A stretch of 64,000 nucleotides of DNA from Sulfuricella denitrificans skB26 (GCF_000297055.2 NC_022357.1:2367501-2431500); one strand, 5' to 3'; positions 54,048 through 62,755 are shown, numbered from the stretch's first letter. Numbers and translations: made by a program. Notes: generated by a model from the sequence alone, not told the origin.

Positions 54048-54476
54048 CTATCGCAGCAGGATCAGCCGTGGCGTTGCATCGCTGCCTGCGTAAACGAACC
54101 CGTTCTGGCGGAATTGTCTAGCCAGCTTTTTGGCAGCCTCCAGCGAAATACCGAAGACCAGAAAACTCGGTTCCCCGGGCCATCGCCCTGATGGATCCCT
54201 GCCCTCCCCATCCAGATAAGGCAAACCCAGGGCCTTGATCTCGGCAAGCAGTTCTTGCTGGGCGGCATGATTGTCCGAATCTGATGTCAGTTCACCGAAG
54301 GGATTCCATGCGGTGATGTAGGCAGCGCTGTCTGTCCGGTCAAGATTGAATCTTAGCGCAAGTTCGGGGCTGGCACGGCCAATATTCAGGACAAATGACT
54401 CTGCAGCCATCACCTTGTAGTCAGTCGCAAGGTAGGCCTTGATGGTTGCGGCGGGGATAGCCGATTCAGAAAACAA
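54048..54476 (-). CDS. DUF3293 family protein
   Basis: 142 residues from TTG 54476, supported by GGGAG 6 nt upstream. It has the family segment AAYITAWNPFGELTSDSDNHAAQQELLAEI and GEPSFLVFGISLEAAKKLARQFRQNGFVYA. No known catalytic motif. It follows msrA by 15 bp on the same strand and may be co-expressed. Confidence 0.85.
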   Translation of the reverse strand: MFSESAIPAATIKAYLATDYKVMAAESFVLNIGRASPELALRFNLDRTDSAAYITAWNPFGELTSDSDNHAAQQELLAEIKALGLPYLDGEGRDPSGRWPGEPSFLVFGISLEAAKKLARQFRQNGFVYAGSDATPRLILLR

Positions 54477-54491
54477 TCGATCTCCCGCCGG

Positions 54492-55022
54492 CTAGGCCGA
54501 CCCGCTCTTCAGCCTGGCCTTGAATTTCTCCTTCAGTTTTGCCACCTTGGGAGCAACCACGGATCGGCAATAGGGTTGATTGCCGTGGCCTCTGAAATAC
54601 TCCTGGTGATAGTCTTCAGCCACGTAAAAAATTCCGGCGGGCACAATTTCAGTCACGGCGGACGGAATCCCGGCGACCACTTCTTCCGCTATCGCCTTCT
54701 GTTCCGGGCTGTGGGTGAATATGGCGGAGCGGTACTGGGTGCCCGCATCGTTTCCTTGGCGGTTCAGGGTCGTGGGATCGTGAATCGTGAAAAAAACTTC
54801 CAGCAAATCCCGGCAGGAAATCACTGCCGGGTCGAAGGCGATCCGCACCGCCTCGGCATGGCCGGTGGTGCCGCTGCAAATCTCTTCGTAGCTGGGATTG
54901 ACGGTGCTTCCGGCGGTATAACCCGACTCGACCTTCTCCACGCCATCAAGCAGTTCGAACACCGCCTCCAGGCACCAGAAGCACCCACCCGCGAGGGTGG
55001 CGGTTTCCCTGTTTTGACTCAT
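54492..55022 (-). CDS. msrA: Peptide methionine sulfoxide reductase A
   Basis: 176 residues from ATG 55022 with AAGGA 6 nt upstream (a GTG three bases earlier is possible). The catalytic motif GCFWCLE is at about residues 12-18; HAEAVRIAFDP, NDAGTQYRSAIF and EDYHQEYF are conserved. It reduces methionine-S-sulfoxide in proteins and free methionine. No signal peptide, so cytosolic. It fits the oxidative-stress flavour of the katG neighbourhood. Confidence 0.95.
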   Translation of the reverse strand: MSQNRETATLAGGCFWCLEAVFELLDGVEKVESGYTAGSTVNPSYEEICSGTTGHAEAVRIAFDPAVISCRDLLEVFFTIHDPTTLNRQGNDAGTQYRSAIFTHSPEQKAIAEEVVAGIPSAVTEIVPAGIFYVAEDYHQEYFRGHGNQPYCRSVVAPKVAKLKEKFKARLKSGSA

Positions 55023-55121
55023 CACTCATCCTTCGCTGTTATTCCGTATCATGCATAATAGCCGATCTTCGGGTGTTCGGCTCCACCCGGGAACCGCACC
55101 CAACAGCCAAGGAAAATCCCG

Positions 55122-55703
55122 ATGAAAAAAAGCTCCCTGCGTATTTTGCCGCTCTTGTCCCTGGCGCTCCTTTTCACCACTTCGGCTCCCGCCTTCGAGC
55201 AGGCGCAAGACATCAGAAGTCACGCCGCCGCTGTCAGCGGCACGGTGCAGGTACTGTTCACCCCGGAGGACGACGCCACCGGTCAGATCGTACAAGCCAT
55301 CGAACATGCGCAGAGGCAGGTGCTGGTGCAAACATTCAGCTTCACCAGCCGGGAAATCTCCGAGGCACTGATCAGTGCCAAGCAGCGCGGTGTGGATGTC
55401 CGCGTCGTCACGGACGCGGATCAGATAAGAAGAATGGAGCGCAGCAAGGTGCCGACGGTTGCGGCCGGCGGGGTACCGGTATTCGTCGACAGTCTGCACG
55501 ACAGCGCCCACAACAAGGTGATGGTGATCGATGCCGGCAGCGCCAACCCGGTGGTAATCACCGGCAGCTTCAACTTCACCCATGCCGCGCAGTTCAAGAA
55601 TGCGGAGAATCTGCTGATCTTCCGCGGCAACCGGGAACTGACAGCCGCCTACCTTGAGAACTGGCTGCGTCATCGCGAGCATTCGCAACCGCTGGTAAAG
55701 TAA
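55122..55703 (+). CDS. Secreted phospholipase-D-like nuclease
   Basis: 193 residues with a signal peptide (ends SAPAFE) and one HKD motif: HDSAHNKVMVIDAG followed by VVITGSFNFTHAAQFKNAENL. A single HKD per chain means it acts as a homodimer, as in the bacterial Nuc endonuclease. The probable activity is a periplasmic or extracellular non-specific nuclease or phosphodiesterase. Ribosome site AAGGAAAATCCCG. A palindromic repeat follows. Confidence 0.88.
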   Translation: MKKSSLRILPLLSLALLFTTSAPAFEQAQDIRSHAAAVSGTVQVLFTPEDDATGQIVQAIEHAQRQVLVQTFSFTSREISEALISAKQRGVDVRVVTDADQIRRMERSKVPTVAAGGVPVFVDSLHDSAHNKVMVIDAGSANPVVITGSFNFTHAAQFKNAENLLIFRGNRELTAAYLENWLRHREHSQPLVK

Positions 55704-55724
55704 ATGTGCGTAGATGGATTGAAA

Positions 55725-55773
55725 ATGCAGGTTGGGTTAGGCGCGTCTTTTTGCGCCGTAACCCAACCTGCAT
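55725..55773. repeat. Inverted repeat GGTTGGGTTA / TAACCCAACC
   Basis: ATGCAGGTTGGGTTA (55725-55739) pairs perfectly with 55759-55773; an inner GGCGC/GCGCC extends the stem. It is a REP-like repeat (GTTGGGTTA...TAACCCAAC is widespread) between two convergent genes and could work as a bidirectional terminator, with TTTTT in the loop. Confidence 0.8.
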
Positions 55774-55790
55774 GACTGCGGTTCAAGCCC

Positions 55791-57272
55791 TTACTTCAAC
55801 GCCACCTCGATTTTTTCGCACAGGGTCTTCAAAATCTTGATGCGGGCGAAATTCTTGTCGTTGGCCTCAACCAGGACCCATGGCGACATTTCCGAGCTGG
55901 TGCGGTCCACCATGTCGCATACCGCAGTCTCGTACTCCTCCCATTTCTCGCGATTGCGCCAGTCCTCGTCGGTAATCTTGAAGCGCTTGAAGCCGGTCTT
56001 CTGGCGCTCTTCGAAGCGCCTGAGCTGCTCTTCCTTGCTGATCGACAGCCAGAACTTCAGCACTACGGTGTTGTTCCGCACCAACTGCTCCTCGAAATCG
56101 TTGATCTCGCTGTAGGCACGCATCCAGTCGACATTGGAACAGTAGCCTTCGACCCGCTCAACCAGCACACGTCCGTACCAGGAACGGTCGAAAATCGTGA
56201 CCCGGCCCTTGCGCGGAATATGGCGCCAGAATCGCCACAGGTAGGGCTGTGCGCGCTCCTCCTCGGTCGGCGCGGCGATCGGGATTACCTGGTAGTAACG
56301 TGCGTCCAGCGCACTGGTTACGCGGCGGATGCTGCCGCCCTTGCCGGCCGCATCGTTGCCCTCGAACACCGCGATGACGGTCATCTCCTTGAATTTCGGA
56401 TTGCGCGTCAGCAGGTTCAGCTTGCCCTGGTATTTTTCCAGATCCAGATCGTATTTCTTCTTCGTCAGCTTCTGGTTGAGGTCGAGGGTTTTCAGAATAT
56501 GCAGCTTGTCGATCGAGGGCAGCAGCGGCGGCGCATGAACTTCATGGGGTGGCAACTCGGCTGCGTCGAGGCGCTTGCGGATCGCTTCCAGGATGACTTT
56601 CCCCACCGTCAGGCTGCGGTAGCGCTCATCCTCGCCTTCGACGATCATCCATGGCGCTTCGGCCGTGCTGGTCTGGCGCATGACCCGTTCCGCCACCTTG
56701 CGAAACTTGTCGTACATCTTGAAGTGTATCCAGTCGCGCTCGGTCACGCGCCAGCGTGTCTTGGGATTTTTCTCCATGGCCTTGAGGCGCTTTTCCTGCT
56801 TGTCCTTGGACAAATGCAGCCAGAACTTGATGACCAACGCACCCTCGTCGTTGAGCATCTTTTCGAAGCGCACATTGCGATCCATGCTTTGGTCGAGTTC
56901 GGCATTCTTGATTCTGTTGAACACCCGGTTGAGAATGTCCCAGGTGTACCACGAGCCGAGAAAAATGCCGATCTTGCCCTTGGGCGGCAGAGCGCGCCAG
57001 AAGCGCCACATGATCGGGCGCTCCAATTCCTCGTCCGAGGGAATACCCATGCCATGGCTCTGGATATGGCGCGGGTCCATCCACTCGTTGATCAGGTTTA
57101 CGGTCTCCCCCCGACCGGCGCCATCCACCCCGCCGATCAGAATCACGACCTGGAAATTTGCCGTCTTCGCCAGATCGAGCTGAGCTTCAAGCAGTGCCTC
57201 GCGCAGTACCGGCACTTCCTTGTCGTAGGTGGCTTTATCGATTTTGTGGCCTAATTCAGCTGACTCGAACAT
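55791..57272 (-). CDS. pap: Polyphosphate:AMP phosphotransferase (two-domain PPK2)
   Basis: 493 residues from ATG 57272, with AAGGGG upstream; the family has about 496. Two PPK2 domains: the first has GGVDGAGRGE with a degenerate lid (LGSWYTWDIL), the second has the full GNDAAGKGG Walker A and FDRSWYGRVLVERVEGY. Only the second domain should be catalytic, as known for Pap proteins. It phosphorylates AMP to ADP with polyphosphate. It is the last gene of the coupled sixA-parA-CYTH/CHAD-pap operon, two bases after the preceding stop. Confidence 0.95.
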   Translation of the reverse strand: MFESAELGHKIDKATYDKEVPVLREALLEAQLDLAKTANFQVVILIGGVDGAGRGETVNLINEWMDPRHIQSHGMGIPSDEELERPIMWRFWRALPPKGKIGIFLGSWYTWDILNRVFNRIKNAELDQSMDRNVRFEKMLNDEGALVIKFWLHLSKDKQEKRLKAMEKNPKTRWRVTERDWIHFKMYDKFRKVAERVMRQTSTAEAPWMIVEGEDERYRSLTVGKVILEAIRKRLDAAELPPHEVHAPPLLPSIDKLHILKTLDLNQKLTKKKYDLDLEKYQGKLNLLTRNPKFKEMTVIAVFEGNDAAGKGGSIRRVTSALDARYYQVIPIAAPTEEERAQPYLWRFWRHIPRKGRVTIFDRSWYGRVLVERVEGYCSNVDWMRAYSEINDFEEQLVRNNTVVLKFWLSISKEEQLRRFEERQKTGFKRFKITDEDWRNREKWEEYETAVCDMVDRTSSEMSPWVLVEANDKNFARIKILKTLCEKIEVALK

Positions 57273-57274
57273 GA

Positions 57275-58810
57275 TTACCCCTTTTTCCAGAAAGTCCTGC
57301 AATGCCTGAAACGCTTCCATTCCTGTGCCATATCGGCAAGCTGGAGGTGAGTTTTACATGCGTACCAGCCGATTATCACGCCGCTGGCGCGATCGCGCAA
57401 TCGACTCCCCGTGCCGATCTGCGCCAGCAAAGTCCCGGCCACAGCCTGGTCGTTGAGCGCCCCGAACTCATCTTGCAGGCGCGACAATGCCTGTATATAG
57501 CGCTTCGTCGTCTTGCCCGGATAAAGACCGGAAAAGAACTCCGCAGCGTAGCGCAACTTCTTCGCGGCAATCCTCAGCTCGTGGCGCTGCGCCACCGTCA
57601 GCGCCATGAGATGGCGACCACGTCGGCACACTTGACGATAACGCCGATCCAGCATTTTCGCAGCAAAAACAGACACCGGCATATCCAGGTCTGTGGCGAC
57701 CTCCGAGGTGCGCCAAGGCGCGCGCCACAGCCAGGCACCCAGCCTCAACATGATTTCGTTATAGCGTTGCCCAGCCGCCGCCACGCAAGCCTGCTCGCGT
57801 TTTTCACGGCAAATATTTTCAGCCTGCCGCTGTAACCAGACCAGGCCTTCTTCCTCGGGCAAGGCCATAACCACTGGCGGTAACATTTCGCCGAGAAACA
57901 CGTCCCAGTCCCGCGCCGGGCCGAGTTCACCGACCAGCCAGCGCAGCGCCTCGGTCAACACTGCATCCTGTATGCCGGGAGCAGCTGCGGCAAACAGGCC
58001 GAGCGCGCTGCGCAAGCGTCTCACCGCCACCCGCATCTGGTGGATAAGCTCGGGATCGTAACCCTGAAGCAGCCGATTCCGGTTGCCCTGCAACTGGTCG
58101 ATGCAATTCCAGGCAATGGCGTGAAACGCCTCGTTCACGGTCATTTCCCGCCTCACTTCAGGCGCCGCCGCCCTGACCGGCAGCGCCACTTCCTGCGGTG
58201 CGCACAGAGCGTATCCGCGGTCGGCCTTGCTGGCGTTCTCGGGATGCAGCGGCACCGCTTCCTGCAGTGCCAGCGCCAGTTCGTAAAGCACTGCCGGGTT
58301 ACCGACCTTCAGTTCCAATTCCACTTCACAGATCGGCACACTGCCCTGGTCGGAACGGATTTCACCCTGATCCAGCGCCATCTCGACCTGATCGCCAGCT
58401 TCTGTTTCCAGCAGCCAGATAGTGCGACTGAACTCGGTCACGAATACGGAATGCAGGCGCTGGCGCAGACCGTCACTGGCAAATAGCCGGATCAGACCGG
58501 GATCGATGATCTTGGTAAAGTCTGGCGTACTGTGAGCTACCGGCGCCTCCCATTCGTCGCGCTGGTGCAGCCCGGCCTGCACGCTGCCGCCGCCCTTGAC
58601 GGTCTGGATCCACTGCCGGCCGCTGCGGCGCACGCGCAGCGCGATGCCCCGGTTCTTCAGGAAAAAATCATCGGTATCGAAGTAGATACTGGTGAGCTTG
58701 CGTGTCTTCGGCCCGGACGGGCATAGTGCCTTGAGCAAGGAGTGGCGCTGCAACCTGGGAATATCGGAGGAGTCGATCAGGAGTTTGAGTTCAACTTCGG
58801 TATTGCTCAC
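57275..58810 (-). CDS. CYTH-CHAD domain protein
   Basis: 511 residues from GTG 58810, which overlaps the TGA of the ParA gene (GTGA). The N-terminal CYTH domain (about 1-200) has the EVELKLLID ExExK-type motif and the YFDTDDFFLKNRGIALRVR strand. The C-terminal CHAD domain (about 215-511) has conserved histidines and arginines (HQMRVAVRRLRSALGLF, HELRIAAKKLRYAAEFF). CHAD domains bind polyphosphate granules and CYTH domains act on tripolyphosphate-like substrates. Its place between a ParA ATPase and a polyP kinase suggests a granule-associated role. Confidence 0.9.
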   Translation of the reverse strand: MSNTEVELKLLIDSSDIPRLQRHSLLKALCPSGPKTRKLTSIYFDTDDFFLKNRGIALRVRRSGRQWIQTVKGGGSVQAGLHQRDEWEAPVAHSTPDFTKIIDPGLIRLFASDGLRQRLHSVFVTEFSRTIWLLETEAGDQVEMALDQGEIRSDQGSVPICEVELELKVGNPAVLYELALALQEAVPLHPENASKADRGYALCAPQEVALPVRAAAPEVRREMTVNEAFHAIAWNCIDQLQGNRNRLLQGYDPELIHQMRVAVRRLRSALGLFAAAAPGIQDAVLTEALRWLVGELGPARDWDVFLGEMLPPVVMALPEEEGLVWLQRQAENICREKREQACVAAAGQRYNEIMLRLGAWLWRAPWRTSEVATDLDMPVSVFAAKMLDRRYRQVCRRGRHLMALTVAQRHELRIAAKKLRYAAEFFSGLYPGKTTKRYIQALSRLQDEFGALNDQAVAGTLLAQIGTGSRLRDRASGVIIGWYACKTHLQLADMAQEWKRFRHCRTFWKKG

Positions 58811-59430
58811 GCGTCGAGCCAATCCAGCAGCGGCTGCCACTGCTCCATCTCCCTGACGATCCGCGATGGCGCCATATCGAACAGGCTCAAACCCTCGCCG
58901 GCAGCCTGGACGTAGATTTGCGCATCGCGCAGCAGGGTGAGTACCGGAAAACCGACTTCATCGAGGAACGAGGAGAGATCAGCCGCTGCACGAGTGCGCG
59001 CATCCACGCGCATGCCGATCATCGCCACTTCGATCTTTTCCTTGCGCACCGATTTCTGCGCACGTAGTTCTTCGAGAAAATTTCGCGTTGCTTCCATATC
59101 GAACGCGGACGGCTGCACCGGCACAATCACTTGCCCGGCGCGCTTGAGCGCATTGGTCAGCTTGTCGCCGTGCATACCTGCGGGGGAGTCCACCACCAGC
59201 CAGTCCGGCTTGGCTTCGCCCATGGATTTCTTGTCGAGCTGACTGTTCCAGCCACGTATGGTGGGCAGAAATTCCGGCCGGCGTCCCAGCCAGTCGCTGG
59301 CGGAACGCTGGCGGTCGAGATCGACCAGGAGCACGCGGCCACCCTTGCTGGCCAGATAGCCGGCGAGATTTGTTGCCAGCGTGGTTTTACCGCTGCCGCC
59401 CTTGGGATTGGCGATCAGGATTGTTTTCAT
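58807..59430 (-). CDS. ParA/MinD-type ATPase
   Basis: 207 residues. The deviant Walker A PKGGSGKTT is at residues 9-17, with VDLDRQRSASDW (switch), VVDSPAG (Walker B) and no membrane-targeting tail. No ParB or parS sequence is visible nearby, so it is an orphan ParA of the kind that positions cellular cargo on the nucleoid. The start overlaps the sixA stop (ATGA) and its stop overlaps the CYTH-CHAD start (GTGA). Confidence 0.9.
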   Translation of the reverse strand: MKTILIANPKGGSGKTTLATNLAGYLASKGGRVLLVDLDRQRSASDWLGRRPEFLPTIRGWNSQLDKKSMGEAKPDWLVVDSPAGMHGDKLTNALKRAGQVIVPVQPSAFDMEATRNFLEELRAQKSVRKEKIEVAMIGMRVDARTRAAADLSSFLDEVGFPVLTLLRDAQIYVQAAGEGLSLFDMAPSRIVREMEQWQPLLDWLDA

Positions 59431-59879
59431 AGAAATTCAGGCGACATCACCGCCTTCAGGATGGTTTGAGTCTCGTCCAGGCGAGCGCGGTTAGTGAACC
59501 ACCACACACTACCCTTTTTCACGCTCCAGCTTTCCTGCGTATTGCTGAGCAGATAGGCGGCCACCTGCCCCAGCGTCGGCTGATGGCCCACCACGACCAC
59601 GGCTCCCTTGGCATCCGGCCAACCGGCAGCGCCTAACAGGGAGGCCACGGATGCGCCTGGCCCCACCTCCTTGACGACGATTCCATCCCGCGTCAGCGCC
59701 GCAGCAGTCTGCTGGGTACGTGTAGTCGGGCTGACAATAATGCGCGCCCCCTCAGGCAGGTGCGCTTTCAACCACGCAGCCATCCTCAAAGCCTGCTTCT
59801 CGCCCTTTTCGGTCAGCTTGCGCCCCTGGTCGGGGAATCCATCCTCGGCCTCGGCATGCCGCCACAGAATCAAATCCAT
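59427..59879 (-). CDS. sixA: SixA-type phosphohistidine phosphatase
   Basis: 150 residues from ATG 59879, preceded by GGAGTGA; longer in-frame starts lack the conserved MDLILWRHAEAED opening. The RHAE motif and GHQPTLGQVAAYL contain the catalytic histidines of the histidine-phosphatase superfamily. SixA removes phosphate from phosphohistidine proteins, for example phosphotransfer relays. Here it is the first gene of the polyphosphate-linked operon, so its substrate may instead be a protein of that system. Confidence 0.9.
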   Translation of the reverse strand: MDLILWRHAEAEDGFPDQGRKLTEKGEKQALRMAAWLKAHLPEGARIIVSPTTRTQQTAAALTRDGIVVKEVGPGASVASLLGAAGWPDAKGAVVVVGHQPTLGQVAAYLLSNTQESWSVKKGSVWWFTNRARLDETQTILKAVMSPEFL

Positions 59880-59979
59880 GCTCACTCCATTGTATTTATA
59901 CAGGCTATCAGTTTTATTAGAATCATGGAATAATTCATTGATCGCATACGGTAACAATCGATAATAACTAGGCAGTTCG

Positions 59980-60228
59980 ATGAAACAACCCTTCTGGAAA
60001 GCAGACCGGTTTCCGGGTCTTCTGATTGCCCCCGCTTTTCTTTTCGCTGCCCGATCCGATCTGCTGCAAAGCCTGGAACGCAAAGCTTACGACCTGGGGG
60101 TACAGACATCCAACCGCACGCTGGGACTGGCTTTTTTGCAGAAGCAGCCGGAACTACGCTTCCAAACCGGGGCTGACTTGGCACGTGCCATCCGGGCATG
60201 CGCTGCCTTCGCGGCCAAGGAGAAATAA
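59980..60228 (+). CDS. Short ORF resembling the fused ends of a CHASE2-Ser/Thr kinase
   Basis: 82 residues. The first half has one transmembrane helix and SDLLQSLERKAYDLGVQTSN, which looks like the start of a CHASE2 sensor. The second half, LGLAFLQKQPELRFQTGADL and ARAIRACA, looks like the last helices of a Ser/Thr protein kinase domain. I infer an in-frame internal deletion of a CHASE2-kinase gene. The ORF is intact and its TAA overlaps the start of the PP2C gene (TAATG), so it would still be translated. No catalytic kinase residue remains. Confidence 0.6.
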   Translation: MKQPFWKADRFPGLLIAPAFLFAARSDLLQSLERKAYDLGVQTSNRTLGLAFLQKQPELRFQTGADLARAIRACAAFAAKEK

Positions 60229-61046
60229 TGGATCTACGCCTGGCCCTCGAAATCGTCAACCTGACCGACGCCGGCAAGGTCCGCTCGCAAAACGAAGACA
60301 GCATCATCACGGACAATGAAGCTGGCTTCGCTATCCTGGCCGATGGCATGGGCGGCTACAATGCCGGTGAAGTGGCCAGCGGGATTGCCGTGACGCTGCT
60401 GGCAGATGGCCTGAAAAAAGCACTGCATGCCAGACTGCCGGAACAGGATCAGTGCCTGCTGGTCAAAAGCGAAATCGAGAAAACCAACGGCGCGATCTAC
60501 CAGACGGCACAAAGCCAGCCACAGCTCTCGGGAATGGGCACCACACTGGTATGCGCACTATTCCACGACAATCGTATCATCGTCGCCCATGTCGGCGATT
60601 CGAGACTGTATCGCTATAGACAAAAGGGAATTGAGCACGCACAGCTCGAACAGATCACACGCGACCATTCCCTGCTGCAGGAGCAGATCGACAGCGGCAT
60701 GCTCAGCCGGGAAGAGGCGCTCCTGTCCAGCAACAAGAATCTGGTGACGCGCGCACTCGGCGTCGACCCCACGGTAAATGTGGAAGTCCAGGAGCACGAA
60801 GCCCTGCCCGGTGACATCTACCTGTTGTGCTCCGACGGGCTCAACGACATGGTCGACGACGAGAAAATTCTACTGACCCTGAGCGTGCTCGGCACCAACA
60901 TCAAACTGGCCGCGCAACAACTGGTTCAGATGGCCAACGATAATGGCGGACGGGACAATGTTTCGGTTATTCTGGTACGGGTATTGCGTCATTTTCCAGC
61001 CAGACGCGGCTTTTTTGCCTGGCTTTCTGCGTGGCTCAAGAAATAA
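60228..61046 (+). CDS. PP2C-type Ser/Thr phosphatase
   Basis: 272 residues from ATG 60228, overlapping the previous stop by one base. It has the metal-dependent phosphatase motifs VRSQNEDS, LADGMGGYNAGEVAS, VGDSRLYRYR, CSDGLNDMVDD and GGRDNVSVILV. It removes phosphate from Ser/Thr residues, in such clusters usually on substrates of a partner kinase and on FHA proteins. The partner kinase is missing here (see the 82-residue ORF upstream). Confidence 0.94.
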   Translation: MDLRLALEIVNLTDAGKVRSQNEDSIITDNEAGFAILADGMGGYNAGEVASGIAVTLLADGLKKALHARLPEQDQCLLVKSEIEKTNGAIYQTAQSQPQLSGMGTTLVCALFHDNRIIVAHVGDSRLYRYRQKGIEHAQLEQITRDHSLLQEQIDSGMLSREEALLSSNKNLVTRALGVDPTVNVEVQEHEALPGDIYLLCSDGLNDMVDDEKILLTLSVLGTNIKLAAQQLVQMANDNGGRDNVSVILVRVLRHFPARRGFFAWLSAWLKK

Positions 61047-61067
61047 ATTTAGAAACGAGGAAAACTC

Positions 61068-61847
61068 ATGGCGAAGCTGATTATTACCTTGGACGGCCTG
61101 TTGCTCAGTGAATTCGAGATCGACAAGGAGCGGATCACCATTGGGCGCAATCCGCACAACGACATCCCTATCGACAACCTGGCGATCAGCGGCGAACACG
61201 CTGCCATCACCACGGTCAACAATGAATTTTTCGTTGAAGATCTGGGCAGCACCAATGGCACTCTGGTAAACGAGCAACCGATCACGAAACACACATTGCA
61301 CCACGGAGATGAGATTGAGATCGGCAAGTACCGTCTGAAGTATGTCAACGTTCAGGAGCTCGGCAGCAAGATAGAAGCCCACGAAACAGGGGCGCAAGGA
61401 TTTGAAAAACCCCCGATCTTGCACCCGAATCAAATTCCGACCATGCTGTCTGGCGAAAAACCGACCAGTGACATGATGGCTCACACCATTCCCCTGATCA
61501 TGCCCGAAGAGGCACGGCGCGCCGAAACAGCACGGCTCGCCAAAACCGCCGCCGAGTCCGACTTGCCTCCCGCAGAAGCAGTGGAATCCCATGGCGTTGT
61601 CCAGATTCTAAATGGCCCGAACGCGAGCAAAGAACTGGCGCTGACCAAGACTCTGACCTCGCTGGGCAAGCCCGGCGTTCAAGTCGCGGTCATCACCCGA
61701 CGCCCCCACGGCTATTTCCTCACCCATGTTCAGGGCGATCACTATCCGACAGTGAACGGCCAGGATCTCGACGCTCACCCGCGCCAATTGGAAGATCATG
61801 ATGTAATCGAACTGGCCGGAGTAAAAATGGAGTTTTACCTGAAGTGA
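61068..61847 (+). CDS. FHA-domain protein
   Basis: 259 residues with ribosome site AACGAGGAAAACTC. The N-terminal FHA domain (about 1-90) has ITIGRNPHNDIPIDNLAISGEHA and GSTNGTLVN, the phosphothreonine-binding loops. A second FHA-like domain (about 180-259; GKPGVQVAVITRRPHGYFLTH, TVNGQDL) is weaker and lacks the Arg-Asn pair. It probably relays a phosphorylation signal from the upstream phosphatase/kinase module to pilus or secretion functions. Confidence 0.9.
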   Translation: MAKLIITLDGLLLSEFEIDKERITIGRNPHNDIPIDNLAISGEHAAITTVNNEFFVEDLGSTNGTLVNEQPITKHTLHHGDEIEIGKYRLKYVNVQELGSKIEAHETGAQGFEKPPILHPNQIPTMLSGEKPTSDMMAHTIPLIMPEEARRAETARLAKTAAESDLPPAEAVESHGVVQILNGPNASKELALTKTLTSLGKPGVQVAVITRRPHGYFLTHVQGDHYPTVNGQDLDAHPRQLEDHDVIELAGVKMEFYLK

Positions 61848-62169
61848 TGCTGGAGGCAGCCCCGAAAAAACACACCATCCCAAAACCCCTGAAAATCAAA
61901 TAATCATCGCCCAATGAAGTTAAATAATGCCTTTTTTATTTCAGTGAATAATGTTTATCCGGAGTTTGCCAAGCAGATTATCGATGTAGGGCAAATCGAC
62001 GAAGTGGATGTGACGAATATCCCAGAGCTTCGGTTTCATGCGCAAAGTGACGAAAAACGTCACTTTGTGCCGAATGCCCGCCGCAATTCTGCAACAGAAA
62101 TCCAGACTTTCTGCCGAAACATACACGTTTGGCCATAAAACCAAGGGCTCAAGACCCTATCACTCAAAC
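61848..62169. other. Intergenic region before pilA with a short hairpin
   Basis: About 320 bp. A 74-codon frame from 61914 has no ribosome site and no recognisable motif, so I do not call it a gene. A perfect 10 bp hairpin CAAAGTGACG-aaaaa-CGTCACTTTG lies at 62043-62067 and could be a terminator-like or regulatory element. Confidence 0.5.
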
Positions 62170-62185
62170 TGGCACGCAGATTGCT
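62170..62185 (+). promoter_or_regulatory. Sigma-54 promoter of pilA
   Basis: TGGCACGCAGATTGCT matches the -24/-12 consensus TGGCACG-N4-TTGCT exactly, 61 bp before the start codon. This is typical of PilS/PilR-controlled pilin genes. Confidence 0.85.
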
Positions 62186-62245
62186 CTGTTAGATAACAGA
62201 CACTTCCATGTGTTGGCAATTTGATCATTCCACAAGGAGCTCGAC

Positions 62246-62692
62246 ATGAATAAAGTACAACAAGGTTTTACCCTGATCGAACTGATGATCGTTATCGCGA
62301 TTATCGGCATTCTGGCTGCAGTGGCACTGCCGGCCTACCAGGACTACATGATCCGCGCCAAGGTTTCCGAGGCTGTGCTGGCAGCATCTTCCGGCCGTAC
62401 TGCGGTTTCTGAAACATTCTCCCAAAAAGGAACGATGGCACTATCGCAAGCTTCCATGGGTGTGCAAACGCAAGATTCTAAATATGTTGCTTCAGTAACG
62501 TACACGGGAACCAGTCCGACAGTCGGTGACATTACCGTACTTACCAAGACCCTCACCGACTTGGGCGGCGCGTCAAATACCACCATGATTCTGCGCGGAA
62601 CGGGAACCGTAGGTACCGGCTCGGTTGCGTGGCAGTGCGGCAAGGGCACCATGCCCGCAAAGTACCTGCCGAGCTCCTGCAAAGACTTCTAA
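62246..62692 (+). CDS. pilA: Type IV pilin PilA
   Basis: 148 residues. The prepilin peptidase site is after G7 (MNKVQQG then [18 protein letters not shown]), with the processed Phe and E5 of class IVa pilins. The C-terminal part has the disulfide pair (WQCGKG ... SSCKDF). Ribosome site AAGGAGCTCGAC. It is the major pilin subunit; a strong terminator follows. The upstream FHA/PP2C pair may link pilus function to Ser/Thr phosphorylation, which is inference. Confidence 0.95.
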   Translation: MNKVQQGFTLIELMIVIAIIGILAAVALPAYQDYMIRAKVSEAVLAASSGRTAVSETFSQKGTMALSQASMGVQTQDSKYVASVTYTGTSPTVGDITVLTKTLTDLGGASNTTMILRGTGTVGTGSVAWQCGKGTMPAKYLPSSCKDF

Positions 62693-62707
62693 TCGGCTGA
62701 GTTGATG

Positions 62708-62741
62708 AAAAGCCCCTTGGCAACCCCAAGGGGCTTTTTCT
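62708..62741 (+). terminator. Rho-independent terminator of pilA
   Basis: AAAAGCCCCTTGG-caacc-CCAAGGGGCTTTTT: a 13 bp stem and T-run just after the pilin stop. Confidence 0.93.
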
Positions 62742-62755
62742 TTGGCTTTCCTCCT

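Noticed and set aside
61914-62138. 74-codon frame before pilA
   Set aside because: No Shine-Dalgarno, no homology, and it contains a hairpin; kept as a non-coding region.
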